A stretch of 64,000 nucleotides of DNA from Polaromonas sp. JS666 (GTDB lineage Bacteria; Pseudomonadota; Gammaproteobacteria; Burkholderiales; Burkholderiaceae_C). The stretch is from positions 3,286,001 to 3,350,000 of the forward strand of contig NC_007948.1 in the NCBI RefSeq assembly GCF_000013865.1, in the 5' to 3' direction. The position numbers and the translations under genes were made by a program. Under the pieces are notes generated by a model. It was not told the DNA's origin. It did no database searches and worked only from the letters and a program-made list of their open reading frames with translations. This document shows positions 1-8,403 of the stretch, in pieces. The stretch's first letter is position 1; the number at the start of each line of letters is the position of its first letter.

Positions 1-1
1 C

Positions 2-805
2 CAGCCAGTCTGGGACAGCCTGTACGCATCACAGGAAAGAGAAGTCGGGGAGCGCATCGTCATGACCACCGGACTGGGCATGACCGAGTCGGGGCCCTTT
101 GCGATTTTTGTCACCAACCCGAACGTCAAGGCGGGCGACCTGGGCGTGCCGACACCGGGGATGGAACTCAAGCTGGTCGACATGGATGGCAAGACCGAAG
201 TGCGCTACCGCGGCCCCAACATCTCGCCGGGCTACTGGCGCGACCCCAAGGAGTCGGCGGCGCATTTTGACGAGGAAGGCTTTTTTTGTTCGGGCGATGC
301 GGTCAAGTGGATTGACGAGACCGACGTTCACCAGGGATTGAAGTTTGACGGCCGCATTGCCGAAGACTTCAAGCTGGCCACCGGCACCTTCGTGAGCGTG
401 GGCCCCCTGCGCGCCCGGATCGTGGCAGCCGGCGCACCCTACATACAGGACGTGGTGCTGACCGGCATCAACCTGAAAGAGGTGGGCGCCATGGTGTTCC
501 CGACCCAGGCTGTGCGTGCGTTGAGCGGCCTCGACGCCGGCGCACCGATGGCCGATGTGCTGTCCAGCGCGCCGGTGATTGCCCACTTCCAGCATGTGAT
601 CGACACCCTGGCCAAAACCGCGTCCGGCAGTGCCGGCCGCATTGCGCGCATGTGCCTGCTCGCCGAGCCGCCCACCCTGGACCGGGGTGAAGTCACCGAC
701 AAGGGCTCGATCAACCAGCGCGCCGTGCTGGCGCACCGCGCCGAAACGGTAGAGGCGTTGCATGCCGACAGGCTGCACACCATCCTGAAACCACAAGCGC
801 TTTAA
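2..805 (+). CDS. fcs: Feruloyl-CoA synthetase, C-terminal part (5' end outside window)
   Basis: Acyl-CoA ligase of the ANL superfamily that would activate ferulate, p-coumarate or caffeate with ATP and CoA in the cytoplasm. The reading frame is open from base 2, so the N-terminal half lies upstream of the window; the internal ATG at 62 is not a start. Visible parts are the adenylation motif TTGLGMTESGP, the YRGPNISPGYW motif, the hinge FDGRIAEDFKL followed by the TGTFVSVGPLR stretch that I associate with feruloyl-CoA synthetases rather than general ligases, and the C-terminal catalytic-lysine region TDKGSINQRAVL. The thiolase gene starts 12 bases after the stop, so the two are very probably one operon. 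Substrate identity is by family resemblance only; related hydroxycinnamates are equally possible. Confidence 0.88.
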   Translation, partial: QPVWDSLYASQEREVGERIVMTTGLGMTESGPFAIFVTNPNVKAGDLGVPTPGMELKLVDMDGKTEVRYRGPNISPGYWRDPKESAAHFDEEGFFCSGDAVKWIDETDVHQGLKFDGRIAEDFKLATGTFVSVGPLRARIVAAGAPYIQDVVLTGINLKEVGAMVFPTQAVRALSGLDAGAPMADVLSSAPVIAHFQHVIDTLAKTASGSAGRIARMCLLAEPPTLDRGEVTDKGSINQRAVLAHRAETVEALHADRLHTILKPQAL

Positions 806-817
806 AGGAACCCCCTC

Positions 818-2068
818 ATGGCCACCCCAGGCTTTTTCTCCCACTTTGACGACATCTGGATGCTGGACGGCGTGCGCACGCCCATGGTCGATTACTGTGG
901 CGCACTCGGCCACATTTCGCCCACGGACCTGGGCATCAAGGCCGCGCGCTCCGCCCTGGAACGCAGCGGCGTGCCAGCCGCGCATATCGGCTCCGTCATT
1001 GCCGGCAACATGGCGCCGGGCGACTTTGACCAGTTCATGCTGCCGCGCCACATTGGCCTGTATGCGGGCGTACCGCTGGAGGTGCCTGCCCTGATGGCGC
1101 AGCGTATTTGCGGCACCGGTTTTGAGCTGTTCCGGCAGGCCGGCGAGCACATCCAGAGCGGCGCCTGCGAGGCGGCCCTGGTGGTGGGCGCCGAGAGCAT
1201 GACGCGCAACCCGATTGCCGCCTTTGACCACCGCACCGGCTTCAAACTGGGCGCGCCGGTCGGTTTCAAGGACTACATGTGGGAGGCCTTGAAAGACTCG
1301 GCGGCGGGTATCAACATGATCCAGACGGCCGAGAACCTGGCCAAAAAATACGGCGTCACGCGCGAGCAGGTCGACGAATTTGCCTCGCAATCGTTTGCCA
1401 GGGCCGTCGCAGCGCAGCAATCCGGCTTCCACGCGGGCGAGATCGTGCCGGTGGTGTCTGAAACATTCGGGCTTGAAGGCTACGCATCGCGCAGTATCAA
1501 GCTGCAGGGCAAGCTCACCGAAGTGGCGCAGGACACCCACGCCCGCATTTCACCCGCCGAGGTGCTGGCCAAACTCCGCCCGGTGTATGAAGGCGGCGTC
1601 CAGACCGGTGGCAACAGCGCGGCGCTGGTCGATGCGGCTGCGGCGGCCATTGTGGCCTCCGGCAGCTATGCCAAAGCCCATGACAAAAAGCCACTCGCAC
1701 GCGTGGTTGCCGCCGCCGTGGTGGGCGTGCCACCCGAGATCATGGGCATCGGCCCGGCACCAGCCATTCGCCTGCTGCTGGAGCGCACCGGCATGACGCT
1801 GGACCAGATTGGCCGCTTCGAGATCAATGAAGCCCAAGGCGCGCAAACATTGGCCGTAGGCCGCGAGCTGGAACTGGATTTGAACAGGCTCAACGTCAAC
1901 GGCGGCGCCATCGCACTCGGCCATCCGCTCGCCACCACCGGCGTGCGCCTGACCATCACGCTGGCGCGCGAACTCAGGCGTGCCGGTCTGCGCTGGGGCA
2001 TTGCATCGGCCTGCATTGGCGGCGGACAGGGCATCGCCTTGCTGCTGGAAAACCCGGGCGCGGCCTGA
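818..2068 (+). CDS. Thiolase-family acetyl-CoA acyltransferase
   Basis: 416-residue thiolase, predicted to cleave a 3-ketoacyl-CoA with CoA to acetyl-CoA and a shortened acyl-CoA. The nucleophilic cysteine is at about residue 98 in QRICGTG, the second conserved block reads NEAQGAQ (usually NEAFA), the histidine block is GHPLATTG, and the C-terminal active-site cysteine is in SACIGGGQG. An AAGGA-type ribosome site overlaps the end of fcs. Next to a feruloyl-CoA synthetase, an SDR and an aroyl-CoA thioesterase-like gene, the likely substrate is the 3-keto-3-arylpropionyl-CoA made from a hydroxycinnamoyl-CoA. The variant NEAQGAQ block suggests a substrate different from straight-chain thiolases; that is inference. 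Confidence 0.88.
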   Translation: MATPGFFSHFDDIWMLDGVRTPMVDYCGALGHISPTDLGIKAARSALERSGVPAAHIGSVIAGNMAPGDFDQFMLPRHIGLYAGVPLEVPALMAQRICGTGFELFRQAGEHIQSGACEAALVVGAESMTRNPIAAFDHRTGFKLGAPVGFKDYMWEALKDSAAGINMIQTAENLAKKYGVTREQVDEFASQSFARAVAAQQSGFHAGEIVPVVSETFGLEGYASRSIKLQGKLTEVAQDTHARISPAEVLAKLRPVYEGGVQTGGNSAALVDAAAAAIVASGSYAKAHDKKPLARVVAAAVVGVPPEIMGIGPAPAIRLLLERTGMTLDQIGRFEINEAQGAQTLAVGRELELDLNRLNVNGGAIALGHPLATTGVRLTITLARELRRAGLRWGIASACIGGGQGIALLLENPGAA

Positions 2069-2078
2069 CGCAACCAAA

Positions 2079-2136
2079 TAGCAAACCAGTAGCGAACTAA
2101 TAGCGAACTAATAGCGAACCAGTAGTAGCAAACCAG
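2079..2136. repeat. 11-bp tandem repeat, about five units
   Basis: Between the thiolase and SDR genes the unit TAGCRAACYAR is repeated at 2079, 2090, 2101 and 2112, then after three extra bases again at 2126. The units alternate between TAGCAAACCAG and TAGCGAACTAA types. Period 11 is close to one helical turn. It ends 18 bases before the SDR start codon, so it lies in the translated-region leader or a promoter. Confidence 0.8.
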
Positions 2137-2154
2137 AATTTTTGAAAGCCTGAC

Positions 2155-2940
2155 ATGAATATTCAAGGACAAGCCGCCCTGGTCACCGGCGCAGGCTCCG
2201 GACTCGGGGAAGCCACTGCGCGCGAGCTGGCCCGTCTGGGCGCGAAAGTCGCGGTGCTTGACGTGAATCTCGCCAACGCCGACAAGGTCGCCGCCGAAAT
2301 CAACGCGGCGCACGGAGACGGCAGCGCCATAGCCTGCCAATGCGACATCACCGACACCGAAAGCCTGCAGGCTGCCATCGCCAAAGCGACGGCCGCGCAT
2401 GGCACTGCCCGCATTCTGATGAGCATTGCCGGTATAGGCAGTGCCAAACGCGTGGTCAGCCGCGACGGCTCACCGGCCCCGCTGGAGGACTTTGTGCGCG
2501 TGGTGAACGTCAACCTGATCGGCACCTACAACGTGGCCCGCCTGTTTGCGGCAGAGTGCGCCAAGCTGGCGCCGCAGGAGGACGGCGAGCGCGGTGTGAT
2601 GGTCTTCACCGCCTCGGTGGCCGCCTTTGATGGCCAGGTCGGCCAGCAAGCCTACAGCGCGTCCAAGAGTGGGGTCGTCGGCATGACCTTACCCATGGCC
2701 CGCGACCTGGCGCAGCACGGTATTCGGGTTTGCACCATCGCCCCCGGCCTGTTTGCAACACCGCTGATGAGAACCCTGCCCGAGCCGGTGCAGCAGTCGC
2801 TGGCCGACAGCATTCCGTTTCCTCCGCGCCTGGGCAAACCGGAAGAGTTCGCCCAACTGGCCAGCCACATCGTCACCAACATGCACCTGAACGGCGAAGT
2901 GATTCGTCTCGACGGCGCTCTGCGCATGGCGCCACGCTGA
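2155..2940 (+). CDS. Short-chain dehydrogenase (3-hydroxyacyl-CoA dehydrogenase type)
   Basis: 261-residue classical SDR with the NAD(P) motif TGAGSGLG near residues 11-18, an acidic residue after beta-2 (VLDVN) that favours NAD, catalytic Ser154, and the YSASK active site with Tyr167 and Lys171. The sequence, including the long insert after the NAG-equivalent motif (here SIAGIGSAKR) and the C-terminal FPPRLGKPEEFA segment, resembles the HSD17B10 / type 2 3-hydroxyacyl-CoA dehydrogenase branch. It would oxidise a 3-hydroxyacyl-CoA to the 3-keto ester used by the thiolase just upstream. The ATG at 2155 is the first in frame. Only 14 bases separate it from the next gene. Confidence 0.87.
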   Translation: MNIQGQAALVTGAGSGLGEATARELARLGAKVAVLDVNLANADKVAAEINAAHGDGSAIACQCDITDTESLQAAIAKATAAHGTARILMSIAGIGSAKRVVSRDGSPAPLEDFVRVVNVNLIGTYNVARLFAAECAKLAPQEDGERGVMVFTASVAAFDGQVGQQAYSASKSGVVGMTLPMARDLAQHGIRVCTIAPGLFATPLMRTLPEPVQQSLADSIPFPPRLGKPEEFAQLASHIVTNMHLNGEVIRLDGALRMAPR

Positions 2941-2954
2941 CCCGGGAGCCCTTC

Positions 2955-3377
2955 ATGAGCAAGACCACCGTCTACGACATCAAGGTGCAGTTCGGCGACT
3001 GCGACCCGGCCGGCATCGTGTTCTTCCCCAACTTTTCGAAGTGGATGGACGCCGCCTCGCTGCACTTCTTCATGGAATGCGGCGTGCCGCCATGGCGTGA
3101 ACTCGTCAAGACCACGGGCATCGTCGGCACGCCCCTGCTGGAGATCCACACCCGGTTCATGCGCCCCGCCACCTACGGCCAGACGCTGCACATCCACACC
3201 AGCATCGAGGAGTGGCGCGACAAGGTGTTCATCCAGAAGCACATCGTCAAGCGCGGCGAAGAGGTGCTGTGCGAAGGCCGCGAAACCCGCGCCTTCGTGG
3301 TCCGCCCGGCGGGCGAACCCGACCGCATCAAGGCCATCCCGATTCCGGACGACATCAAGGCCAGGTGCTTTGAGTAG
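2955..3377 (+). CDS. Hotdog acyl-CoA thioesterase (4-hydroxybenzoyl-CoA thioesterase/YbgC type)
   Basis: 140-residue single hotdog-fold protein with the family signature FGDCDPAGIVFFPNF near residues 12-26, where the aspartate (DPAG) is the usual catalytic residue of the Pseudomonas 4-hydroxybenzoyl-CoA thioesterase group. It would hydrolyse the aroyl-CoA left after the thiolase step, releasing for example vanillate or 4-hydroxybenzoate plus CoA. The start ATG at 2955 follows a GGGAG sequence and gives the expected family length; longer in-frame extensions run into the SDR gene. Last gene of the tight fcs-thiolase-SDR-thioesterase run. Confidence 0.85.
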   Translation: MSKTTVYDIKVQFGDCDPAGIVFFPNFSKWMDAASLHFFMECGVPPWRELVKTTGIVGTPLLEIHTRFMRPATYGQTLHIHTSIEEWRDKVFIQKHIVKRGEEVLCEGRETRAFVVRPAGEPDRIKAIPIPDDIKARCFE

Positions 3378-3430
3378 CTGAGCCCATTGATCTTCAAGAA
3401 CCTGCATTTTTAATTCAACGAGACAAGCCC

Positions 3431-3565
3431 ATGACGACACACCGCGCCGCCTGCATGCAACCAGACGTGGCGCGCGGCATGGCGCAATCGGCCGATCTGC
3501 TCGGGACGGACGCCGAGGAATGGCGCCGCCTGATCAAGACCCTTGGGCTCTCAGCCGAGTCTTGA
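3431..3565 (+). pseudogene. C-terminal remnant of a Bug-type binding protein
   Basis: 44-codon reading frame whose last part (MAQSADLLGTDAEEWRRL then IKTLGLSAES) aligns with the last residues of the intact Bug receptor just downstream (MARSQKIEFDRWGPLIKK then IGFTAES). The rest of a receptor is missing, so it looks like the stump of a deleted paralogue or of the same gene before a rearrangement. It could still be translated from ATG 3431, but a function is unlikely. Confidence 0.55.
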
Positions 3566-3636
3566 TGCGCTTGCCTTCCACTGGTCCATTCGCTTCCCTC
3601 GCTTTCCCCGCCTACCTAACTACAAGGAGACATTTC

Positions 3637-4632
3637 ATGCAAACACGTCGCAATTTCATTCAGACCTCGGCGGCGCTCGCCGCAGCGACCGCCGGCCTCG
3701 CGCCTTTTTCTGCCTTCGCGCAGGCGCTGGAGCAGGTCAAGATTCTTTACGGCTTTCCGGCCGGCAGCTCAGGCGACATTTGCGCGCGCCGCGTGGGCGA
3801 CAGGCTCGGCGGTACCGCTTACGCCAAAAACAACGCGATCGTGGACACCAAGGCCGGCGCCGGCGGCCGCATTGCGCTGGAAGGGCTCAAGATGGCCGCG
3901 GCGGACGGGTCTGTGTTGGCGATGACACCGTTCTCATGCATGTCGCTGTATCCGCACATCTACAAAAAACTGGCTTATGACCCGTTCAAGGACTTTGTAC
4001 CCGTGGGCACCGCCTCCGTGATGCACCATGGCCTGGCTGTCGGGCCCCTTGTGCCAGGCTCGGTCAAGAACGTCCAGGACTTTCTCGCATGGGCCAAGGC
4101 CAACCCGAAAGACGCCAGCTATGGCTCGCCCGCGGCCGGTTCAACCCCTCATTTCATTGGTGCCTTGCTGGGCATGAACAACAACGTTGAACTCAAGCAC
4201 GTACCCTACCGTGGGTCGGTGCCCGGCGTGACCGATGTTGTCGGCGGACAGCTCGCCGCGATGGTCACACCGCACGGCGATTTCATTCCCAACCACAAGG
4301 CCGGCAAGCTGCGCATCCTGGCAACCTCCGGAAAACAGCGTTCGCCGTTCGTACCCGAAGTCGCAACCTTCGCCGAGCAGGGCTTTGCCGACCTGACCGT
4401 TGAAGAGTGGTTCGGCTTTTACGCGCCTGCGAAAACCCCCGCAGCCGTTATTGCGGCAGCCAACGCCGCGATCAACGCCGCGATCAAGGACAAATCTGTC
4501 ATTGATTCGTTGACGGTGGTGGGGCTGATCCCGTTTGGTGGCAGCGCCGAAGACATGGCACGCAGCCAAAAAATTGAGTTCGACCGCTGGGGTCCGCTGA
4601 TCAAGAAAATCGGTTTCACCGCCGAATCCTGA
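3637..4632 (+). CDS. Bug-family (TctC-like) periplasmic solute receptor
   Basis: 331-residue periplasmic binding protein of the Bug/TctC family. It starts at ATG 3637 after a clear AAGGAGA site; the longer upstream frame has no ribosome site. The N-terminus MQTRRNFIQTSAAL is a Tat-like signal (RRNFI) ending near AFAQA. Typical Bug features are the KILYGFPAGSSGDICAR start of the mature domain, the HVPYRGSVPGVTDVVGGQ block and the W-rich C-terminus. Such receptors bind carboxylates and aromatic acids. The membrane TctAB partners are not in the window. Its position inside the fcs cluster suggests an aromatic acid ligand, which is inference. Confidence 0.88.
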   Translation: MQTRRNFIQTSAALAAATAGLAPFSAFAQALEQVKILYGFPAGSSGDICARRVGDRLGGTAYAKNNAIVDTKAGAGGRIALEGLKMAAADGSVLAMTPFSCMSLYPHIYKKLAYDPFKDFVPVGTASVMHHGLAVGPLVPGSVKNVQDFLAWAKANPKDASYGSPAAGSTPHFIGALLGMNNNVELKHVPYRGSVPGVTDVVGGQLAAMVTPHGDFIPNHKAGKLRILATSGKQRSPFVPEVATFAEQGFADLTVEEWFGFYAPAKTPAAVIAAANAAINAAIKDKSVIDSLTVVGLIPFGGSAEDMARSQKIEFDRWGPLIKKIGFTAES

Positions 4633-4801
4633 TCTCTGACTGATGCCTGAATGATGTCTAGCAGACGAGTCGCAGTGGCGATCCATGCACTACCAGCCCT
4701 CGCATCATCAGGCGTCTGCGACCAGCTTTCACCTGCCGCTGCAGAACATCCAGCTCGTTGTTGCGACTCTGCATGGGTTTCAAATTTCAGCTGTTAGAGA
4801 T

Positions 4802-4871
4802 CAATGACATTCCGGGAACTTGTGAATCCGCTGAAAGATTCAGTTGCCACTGAGCAACGACATTCCGGGAA
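4802..4871. promoter_or_regulatory. Two operator-like palindromes upstream of porin gene
   Basis: A 17-base sequence CAAYGACATTCCGGGAA occurs twice, at 4802-4818 and 4855-4871, with 53 bases between equivalent positions (about five helical turns). The second copy extends to a perfect CATTCC-G-GGAATG dyad. Both lie within 112 bases of the porin start, suggesting a dimeric regulator binding twice. The regulator is not known. Confidence 0.55.
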
Positions 4872-4913
4872 TGGCCTGGTCGAAAAATCAACCACTACTA
4901 CCACGAGACAAGC

Positions 4914-6041
4914 ATGAAAATTTCCTCCCTTATCACCCTGACCGGACTGGCCGGACTGGTCGCCACAGGTGCTGCTCAAGCTCAAAGTGTCAGCCTTTAC
5001 GGCATCATCGATGCCGGCGTCGAGTCTGTCAGCAACGTGGCATCAGCCGGCGGCCGCATCACGCGCATGCCCTCCAATACCGGCATCCTTCCTTCTCGGG
5101 TGGGCATGCGTGGCACAGAAGATCTTGGCGCTGGCTTGAGCGCCATCTACACGCTTGAAATGGGTTTTGCCCCGGACACAGGCGCTTCGGGCCAAGGTGG
5201 CCGTCTATTCGGGCGCCAGTCGACGGTGGGACTCAGTGGTAACTGGGGCGCGGTCACGCTGGGCCGTCAATGGACCATGCTGTTCTGGTCCCTGCTGGAT
5301 TCGGATATTGTGGGGCCCAGCATCTATGGACTCGGCTCTCTGGACAACTACATCCCCAATTCACGCATCGATAATTCAATTGCGTACAAAGGCAAATTCA
5401 GCGACTTCACCGTAGGCGCTACCTACAGCCTGGGCCGTGACACCGTCAATGCAGGTCCATCGCCTGCCGGCACCAATTGCCCAGGCGAAAGCGGGGCTGA
5501 TTCCAAGGCATGCCGCGAGTGGTCGGCCATGGTGAAATACGACACCAAGACCTGGGGCGCAGCATTGGCTTATGACGAACTGAACGGCCGCACGCCTGCC
5601 AGCGCTACGGATGTGGTGCTGCCTGCCGGCCTGACCAGCAGTTCCAAATCCGACTCCCGGCTGATGGTGAACGGCTACGTGAACCTGGCCAGCGTCAAAG
5701 TCGGCGGTGGTGTCATTCGCCGTAACAACGACGGCAGCGCGACGCGACCCAAAAGCGACCTTTGGTACGTCGGAGCCTCTTACCCAGTCTCTCCGGCCTG
5801 GACGATTGACGGAACTCTCGCCAAGCTGAACTACAAGAACGTCGACAACTTTGACTCCACCCTGCTGGCGGTGCGATCGCTGTACAAGTTATCGAAGCGC
5901 ACGACCTTGTACGCTCAAATCGGCACGATTCGCAACGATAGCCAGACCAACGTTTCTGTCAGTGGCGGTGCACCTGGCAGCAACCCCGCTTTGGGTGGAT
6001 CGCAGACCGGGACGATGGTGGGCATCAACCACAAGTTCTAA
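4914..6041 (+). CDS. Gram-negative general porin
   Basis: 375-residue outer-membrane porin of the beta-proteobacterial 16-strand trimer type (OmpC/Omp32-like). A signal peptide of about 23 residues ends at GAAQA, and the mature protein begins QSVSLYGIIDAGVE, the standard first strand of this family. The RVGMRGTEDLGAGLSAIYTLE and GRQSTVGLSGNWGAVTLGRQ blocks are characteristic, and the protein ends with the aromatic residue F (GINHKF) needed for assembly. It lies between the Bug receptor and an acyl-CoA dehydrogenase, so it probably admits the same aromatic substrate. Expression may be controlled by the paired palindromes upstream. Confidence 0.93.
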   Translation: MKISSLITLTGLAGLVATGAAQAQSVSLYGIIDAGVESVSNVASAGGRITRMPSNTGILPSRVGMRGTEDLGAGLSAIYTLEMGFAPDTGASGQGGRLFGRQSTVGLSGNWGAVTLGRQWTMLFWSLLDSDIVGPSIYGLGSLDNYIPNSRIDNSIAYKGKFSDFTVGATYSLGRDTVNAGPSPAGTNCPGESGADSKACREWSAMVKYDTKTWGAALAYDELNGRTPASATDVVLPAGLTSSSKSDSRLMVNGYVNLASVKVGGGVIRRNNDGSATRPKSDLWYVGASYPVSPAWTIDGTLAKLNYKNVDNFDSTLLAVRSLYKLSKRTTLYAQIGTIRNDSQTNVSVSGGAPGSNPALGGSQTGTMVGINHKF

Positions 6042-6059
6042 GCGCAGAGACCTTTGCGC

Positions 6060-7787
6060 ATGAGCTACCAGCCACATCTACACGACATCTGCTTCATTCT
6101 TCACGATGTGCTCAAGGCCCCTGCGCAGCTGCAGGCGCTTGAGCCCCATGCGGACTGCGATATCGAGCTGATGCGGCAGGTACTGGACGAGGCGGGGAAA
6201 TTCGTCACCCAGGAAGTGGCGCCCCTGCAAGGTGTCGGTGATGCCATCGGCTGCAAGTTTGTCGACGGGTCGGTCATCGCACCGCTCGGGTTCAAGGACG
6301 CTTACCAGGCCTTCTGGCAAGCGGGTTGGCCCGCGCTGGCGTGCGCGCCCGAAGATGGCGGCCAGGGCCTGCCCGCCCTGCTCGAAGCCGTACTCTATGA
6401 AATGCTCAGCGCCGCCAACCACGGCTGGACCATGGCGCCGGGCCTGCTGCACGGCGCCTACGAGTGCCTGAAGCACCATGGCAGCGACGAGCTGAAGGCG
6501 CGCTACCTGAGCAAGATTGCCACCGGCGAATGGCTGGCCACCATGTGCCTGACCGAGCCCCACGCGGGCAGCGACCTCGGCCTGGTGCGCACGAAGGCCA
6601 TGCCGCAGCCCGATGGCAGTTTCCTGCTCAGCGGCACCAAAATCTTCATCTCCGGCGGTGAGCATGACCTGACCGACAACATCGTGCACCTGGTGCTGGC
6701 GCGCCTGCATGGACCTGGCATTGAAGCGCCACCCGGCCCGAAAGGCCTGTCGCTGTTCCTGGTGCCGAAATTCATGCCCGATGGCACGCGCAGCCCGGTG
6801 CATTGCGAACGCATCGAGGAAAAGATGGGCCTGCACGGCAGCCCCACCTGCGTCATGCGCTTTGATGACGCCACCGGCTGGATCGTCGGCGAGCCCGGCC
6901 GCGGCCTGAGCGCCATGTTCGTGATGATGAACGCGGCCCGGCTGCATGTCGCGCTGCAGGGCATCGGCCTGCTCGATGCCGCATGGCAGAAAGCCGACGC
7001 CTATGCCCGTGAGCGCCGGCAGATGCGCGTACCCGGGCAGCGCAACAGTGCCGAGGCTGCCGATCTCATTGCCGGGCATCCCGCCATCCGCCGCATTCTG
7101 GACACCCAGCGCGCCTGGATCGACGGCGGCCGCCTGCTGGCCTACAAGACCGGCATCGAACTCGACATCGCCAGGCACCATCCCGATGCCGCGCGCCGGG
7201 GCAGCGCCCAACGCTGGTGCAGCCTCGTCACGCCGGTGCTCAAGGCCGCGCTCACCAGCCAGGCTTTCCACGGCGCCAGCGACTGCCTGCAGGTGTTCGG
7301 CGGCCACGGCTACGTGAAGGAATGGGGCATCGAGCAGATCGTGCGCGACTCGCGCGTGACCATGATCTACGAAGGCACGAACGAGGTCCAGGCGATCGAC
7401 CTGCTGGTGCGCAAGGTGTTGCCGGACGGCGGCTCGGCACTGGCGGCCCTGCTGGATGAGCTGGGCGATGCATTGGATGCCGGCAATGCCGCGCACGCCG
7501 AACTGTTGAGCCGCTTTGCCGGGCTGCGCTCGCTCGCCTCTGCGCTGGCGCAGGCGGCTCCCGGCAACCCCGAACTGCCTTACTGGGTGGCGGACGACTA
7601 CCTGCGTGCCCTCGCCTTGGCCCTGCTGGCCTGGGCCTGGGGCCAGATCGAGTCGGCCATGCCCCCCCTGGCTTCCGGGGAAGATGCCACACGCTGGACC
7701 GCGCCGGCAAGCGCCCTGCGCCACTGGGTACTGCCTGAATTCGACATGCGCATGGGTATCATCAAGGAGCGGCTGGACACCACCTGA
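6060..7787 (+). CDS. Acyl-CoA dehydrogenase with C-terminal extension (DmdC-like)
   Basis: 575-residue FAD-dependent acyl-CoA dehydrogenase of the long type with an extra C-terminal domain, as in 3-methylmercaptopropionyl-CoA dehydrogenases. FAD and substrate blocks visible are CLTEPHAGSDLGLVRTKA, then the catalytic glutamate in MIYEGTNEVQAIDLL. A TTG at 6054 gives two extra residues, but ATG 6060 (MSYQPHL) matches the start of the paralogue at 29.4-31.2 kb. It starts 18 bases after the porin stop. In this cluster it could desaturate a dihydro-hydroxycinnamoyl-CoA (arylpropionyl-CoA), feeding the same thiolase; that role is inferred from context. Electrons would go to EtfAB, also encoded in this window. 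Confidence 0.87.
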   Translation: MSYQPHLHDICFILHDVLKAPAQLQALEPHADCDIELMRQVLDEAGKFVTQEVAPLQGVGDAIGCKFVDGSVIAPLGFKDAYQAFWQAGWPALACAPEDGGQGLPALLEAVLYEMLSAANHGWTMAPGLLHGAYECLKHHGSDELKARYLSKIATGEWLATMCLTEPHAGSDLGLVRTKAMPQPDGSFLLSGTKIFISGGEHDLTDNIVHLVLARLHGPGIEAPPGPKGLSLFLVPKFMPDGTRSPVHCERIEEKMGLHGSPTCVMRFDDATGWIVGEPGRGLSAMFVMMNAARLHVALQGIGLLDAAWQKADAYARERRQMRVPGQRNSAEAADLIAGHPAIRRILDTQRAWIDGGRLLAYKTGIELDIARHHPDAARRGSAQRWCSLVTPVLKAALTSQAFHGASDCLQVFGGHGYVKEWGIEQIVRDSRVTMIYEGTNEVQAIDLLVRKVLPDGGSALAALLDELGDALDAGNAAHAELLSRFAGLRSLASALAQAAPGNPELPYWVADDYLRALALALLAWAWGQIESAMPPLASGEDATRWTAPASALRHWVLPEFDMRMGIIKERLDTT

Positions 7788-7815
7788 CCCGGCCATCTCC
7801 TTCATCCTCTACTTC

Positions 7816-8271
7816 ATGCCCGAAAAATCTCCCGTCCCCGCCGTCGAGAACGTCAAGACCACTTACCTGGAGAGCCTGATCGGCTACAACGCACGCCGCG
7901 CCGCGCTGGTCATCATCGACGCCTTCCTGCAGAAAATGGCCGTCTACGGCTTGCGGCCGGTGGATTTTTCGGTACTTTCCCTTATCCACCACAACCCCGG
8001 TATCACCTCGCGCCAGCTGTGCGCGACGCTCAACATCCAGCCGCCCAATCTGGTGGGCATGATCAAGTCGCTGGAAAACCGCTCACTGCTGACCCGCCGG
8101 CCCCATCCCAACGACGGCCGGGCCGTCGGCCTGCACCTGACCGCCAGCGGGCAGGAACTGATGCACGATGCGGAACGCACGGCACAGGAGCTGGAGTCTG
8201 ACGCCGCCAGCCGCTTGACGGCGGCCGAGCGCAAGACCCTGATCCGCCTGCTGCAAAAAATCTACCTGTGA
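7816..8271 (+). CDS. MarR-family transcriptional regulator
   Basis: 151-residue winged-helix repressor of the MarR family. The recognition region TSRQLCATLNIQPPNLVGMI and the wing with the conserved DGRAVGLHLTASG (usually DxRxxxxxLT) are clear. MarR proteins close to hydroxycinnamate catabolic genes (the FerC/CouR kind) are released from DNA by the hydroxycinnamoyl-CoA thioester, so this is the obvious candidate controller of the cluster at 1-8 kb. It is the last gene on this strand of the module, 28 bases after the acyl-CoA dehydrogenase stop. The start ATG 7816 gives the usual length. Confidence 0.85.
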   Translation: MPEKSPVPAVENVKTTYLESLIGYNARRAALVIIDAFLQKMAVYGLRPVDFSVLSLIHHNPGITSRQLCATLNIQPPNLVGMIKSLENRSLLTRRPHPNDGRAVGLHLTASGQELMHDAERTAQELESDAASRLTAAERKTLIRLLQKIYL

Positions 8272-8403
8272 GGCCTGGATGCCGCACGCAGGTGGCTCGG
8301 CCCGGTGGCCTGGCGTGTCGCCCCTCAACACCCGACACCTTGTGCGTTCACCGCGGCCTTTGAAGTCTTTTGGCTGCAAGCCTAAACCGTACGGGCATAG
8401 GTA

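Noticed and set aside
29..1540. Long open frame on the minus strand opposite fcs and the thiolase gene (503 codons)
   Set aside because: Composition follows the third-position GC of the real genes; no family motifs, and it spans two well-supported genes.
6078..7805. 575-codon minus-strand frame opposite the acyl-CoA dehydrogenase gene
   Set aside because: Pure antisense shadow in high-GC DNA, no recognisable domain.
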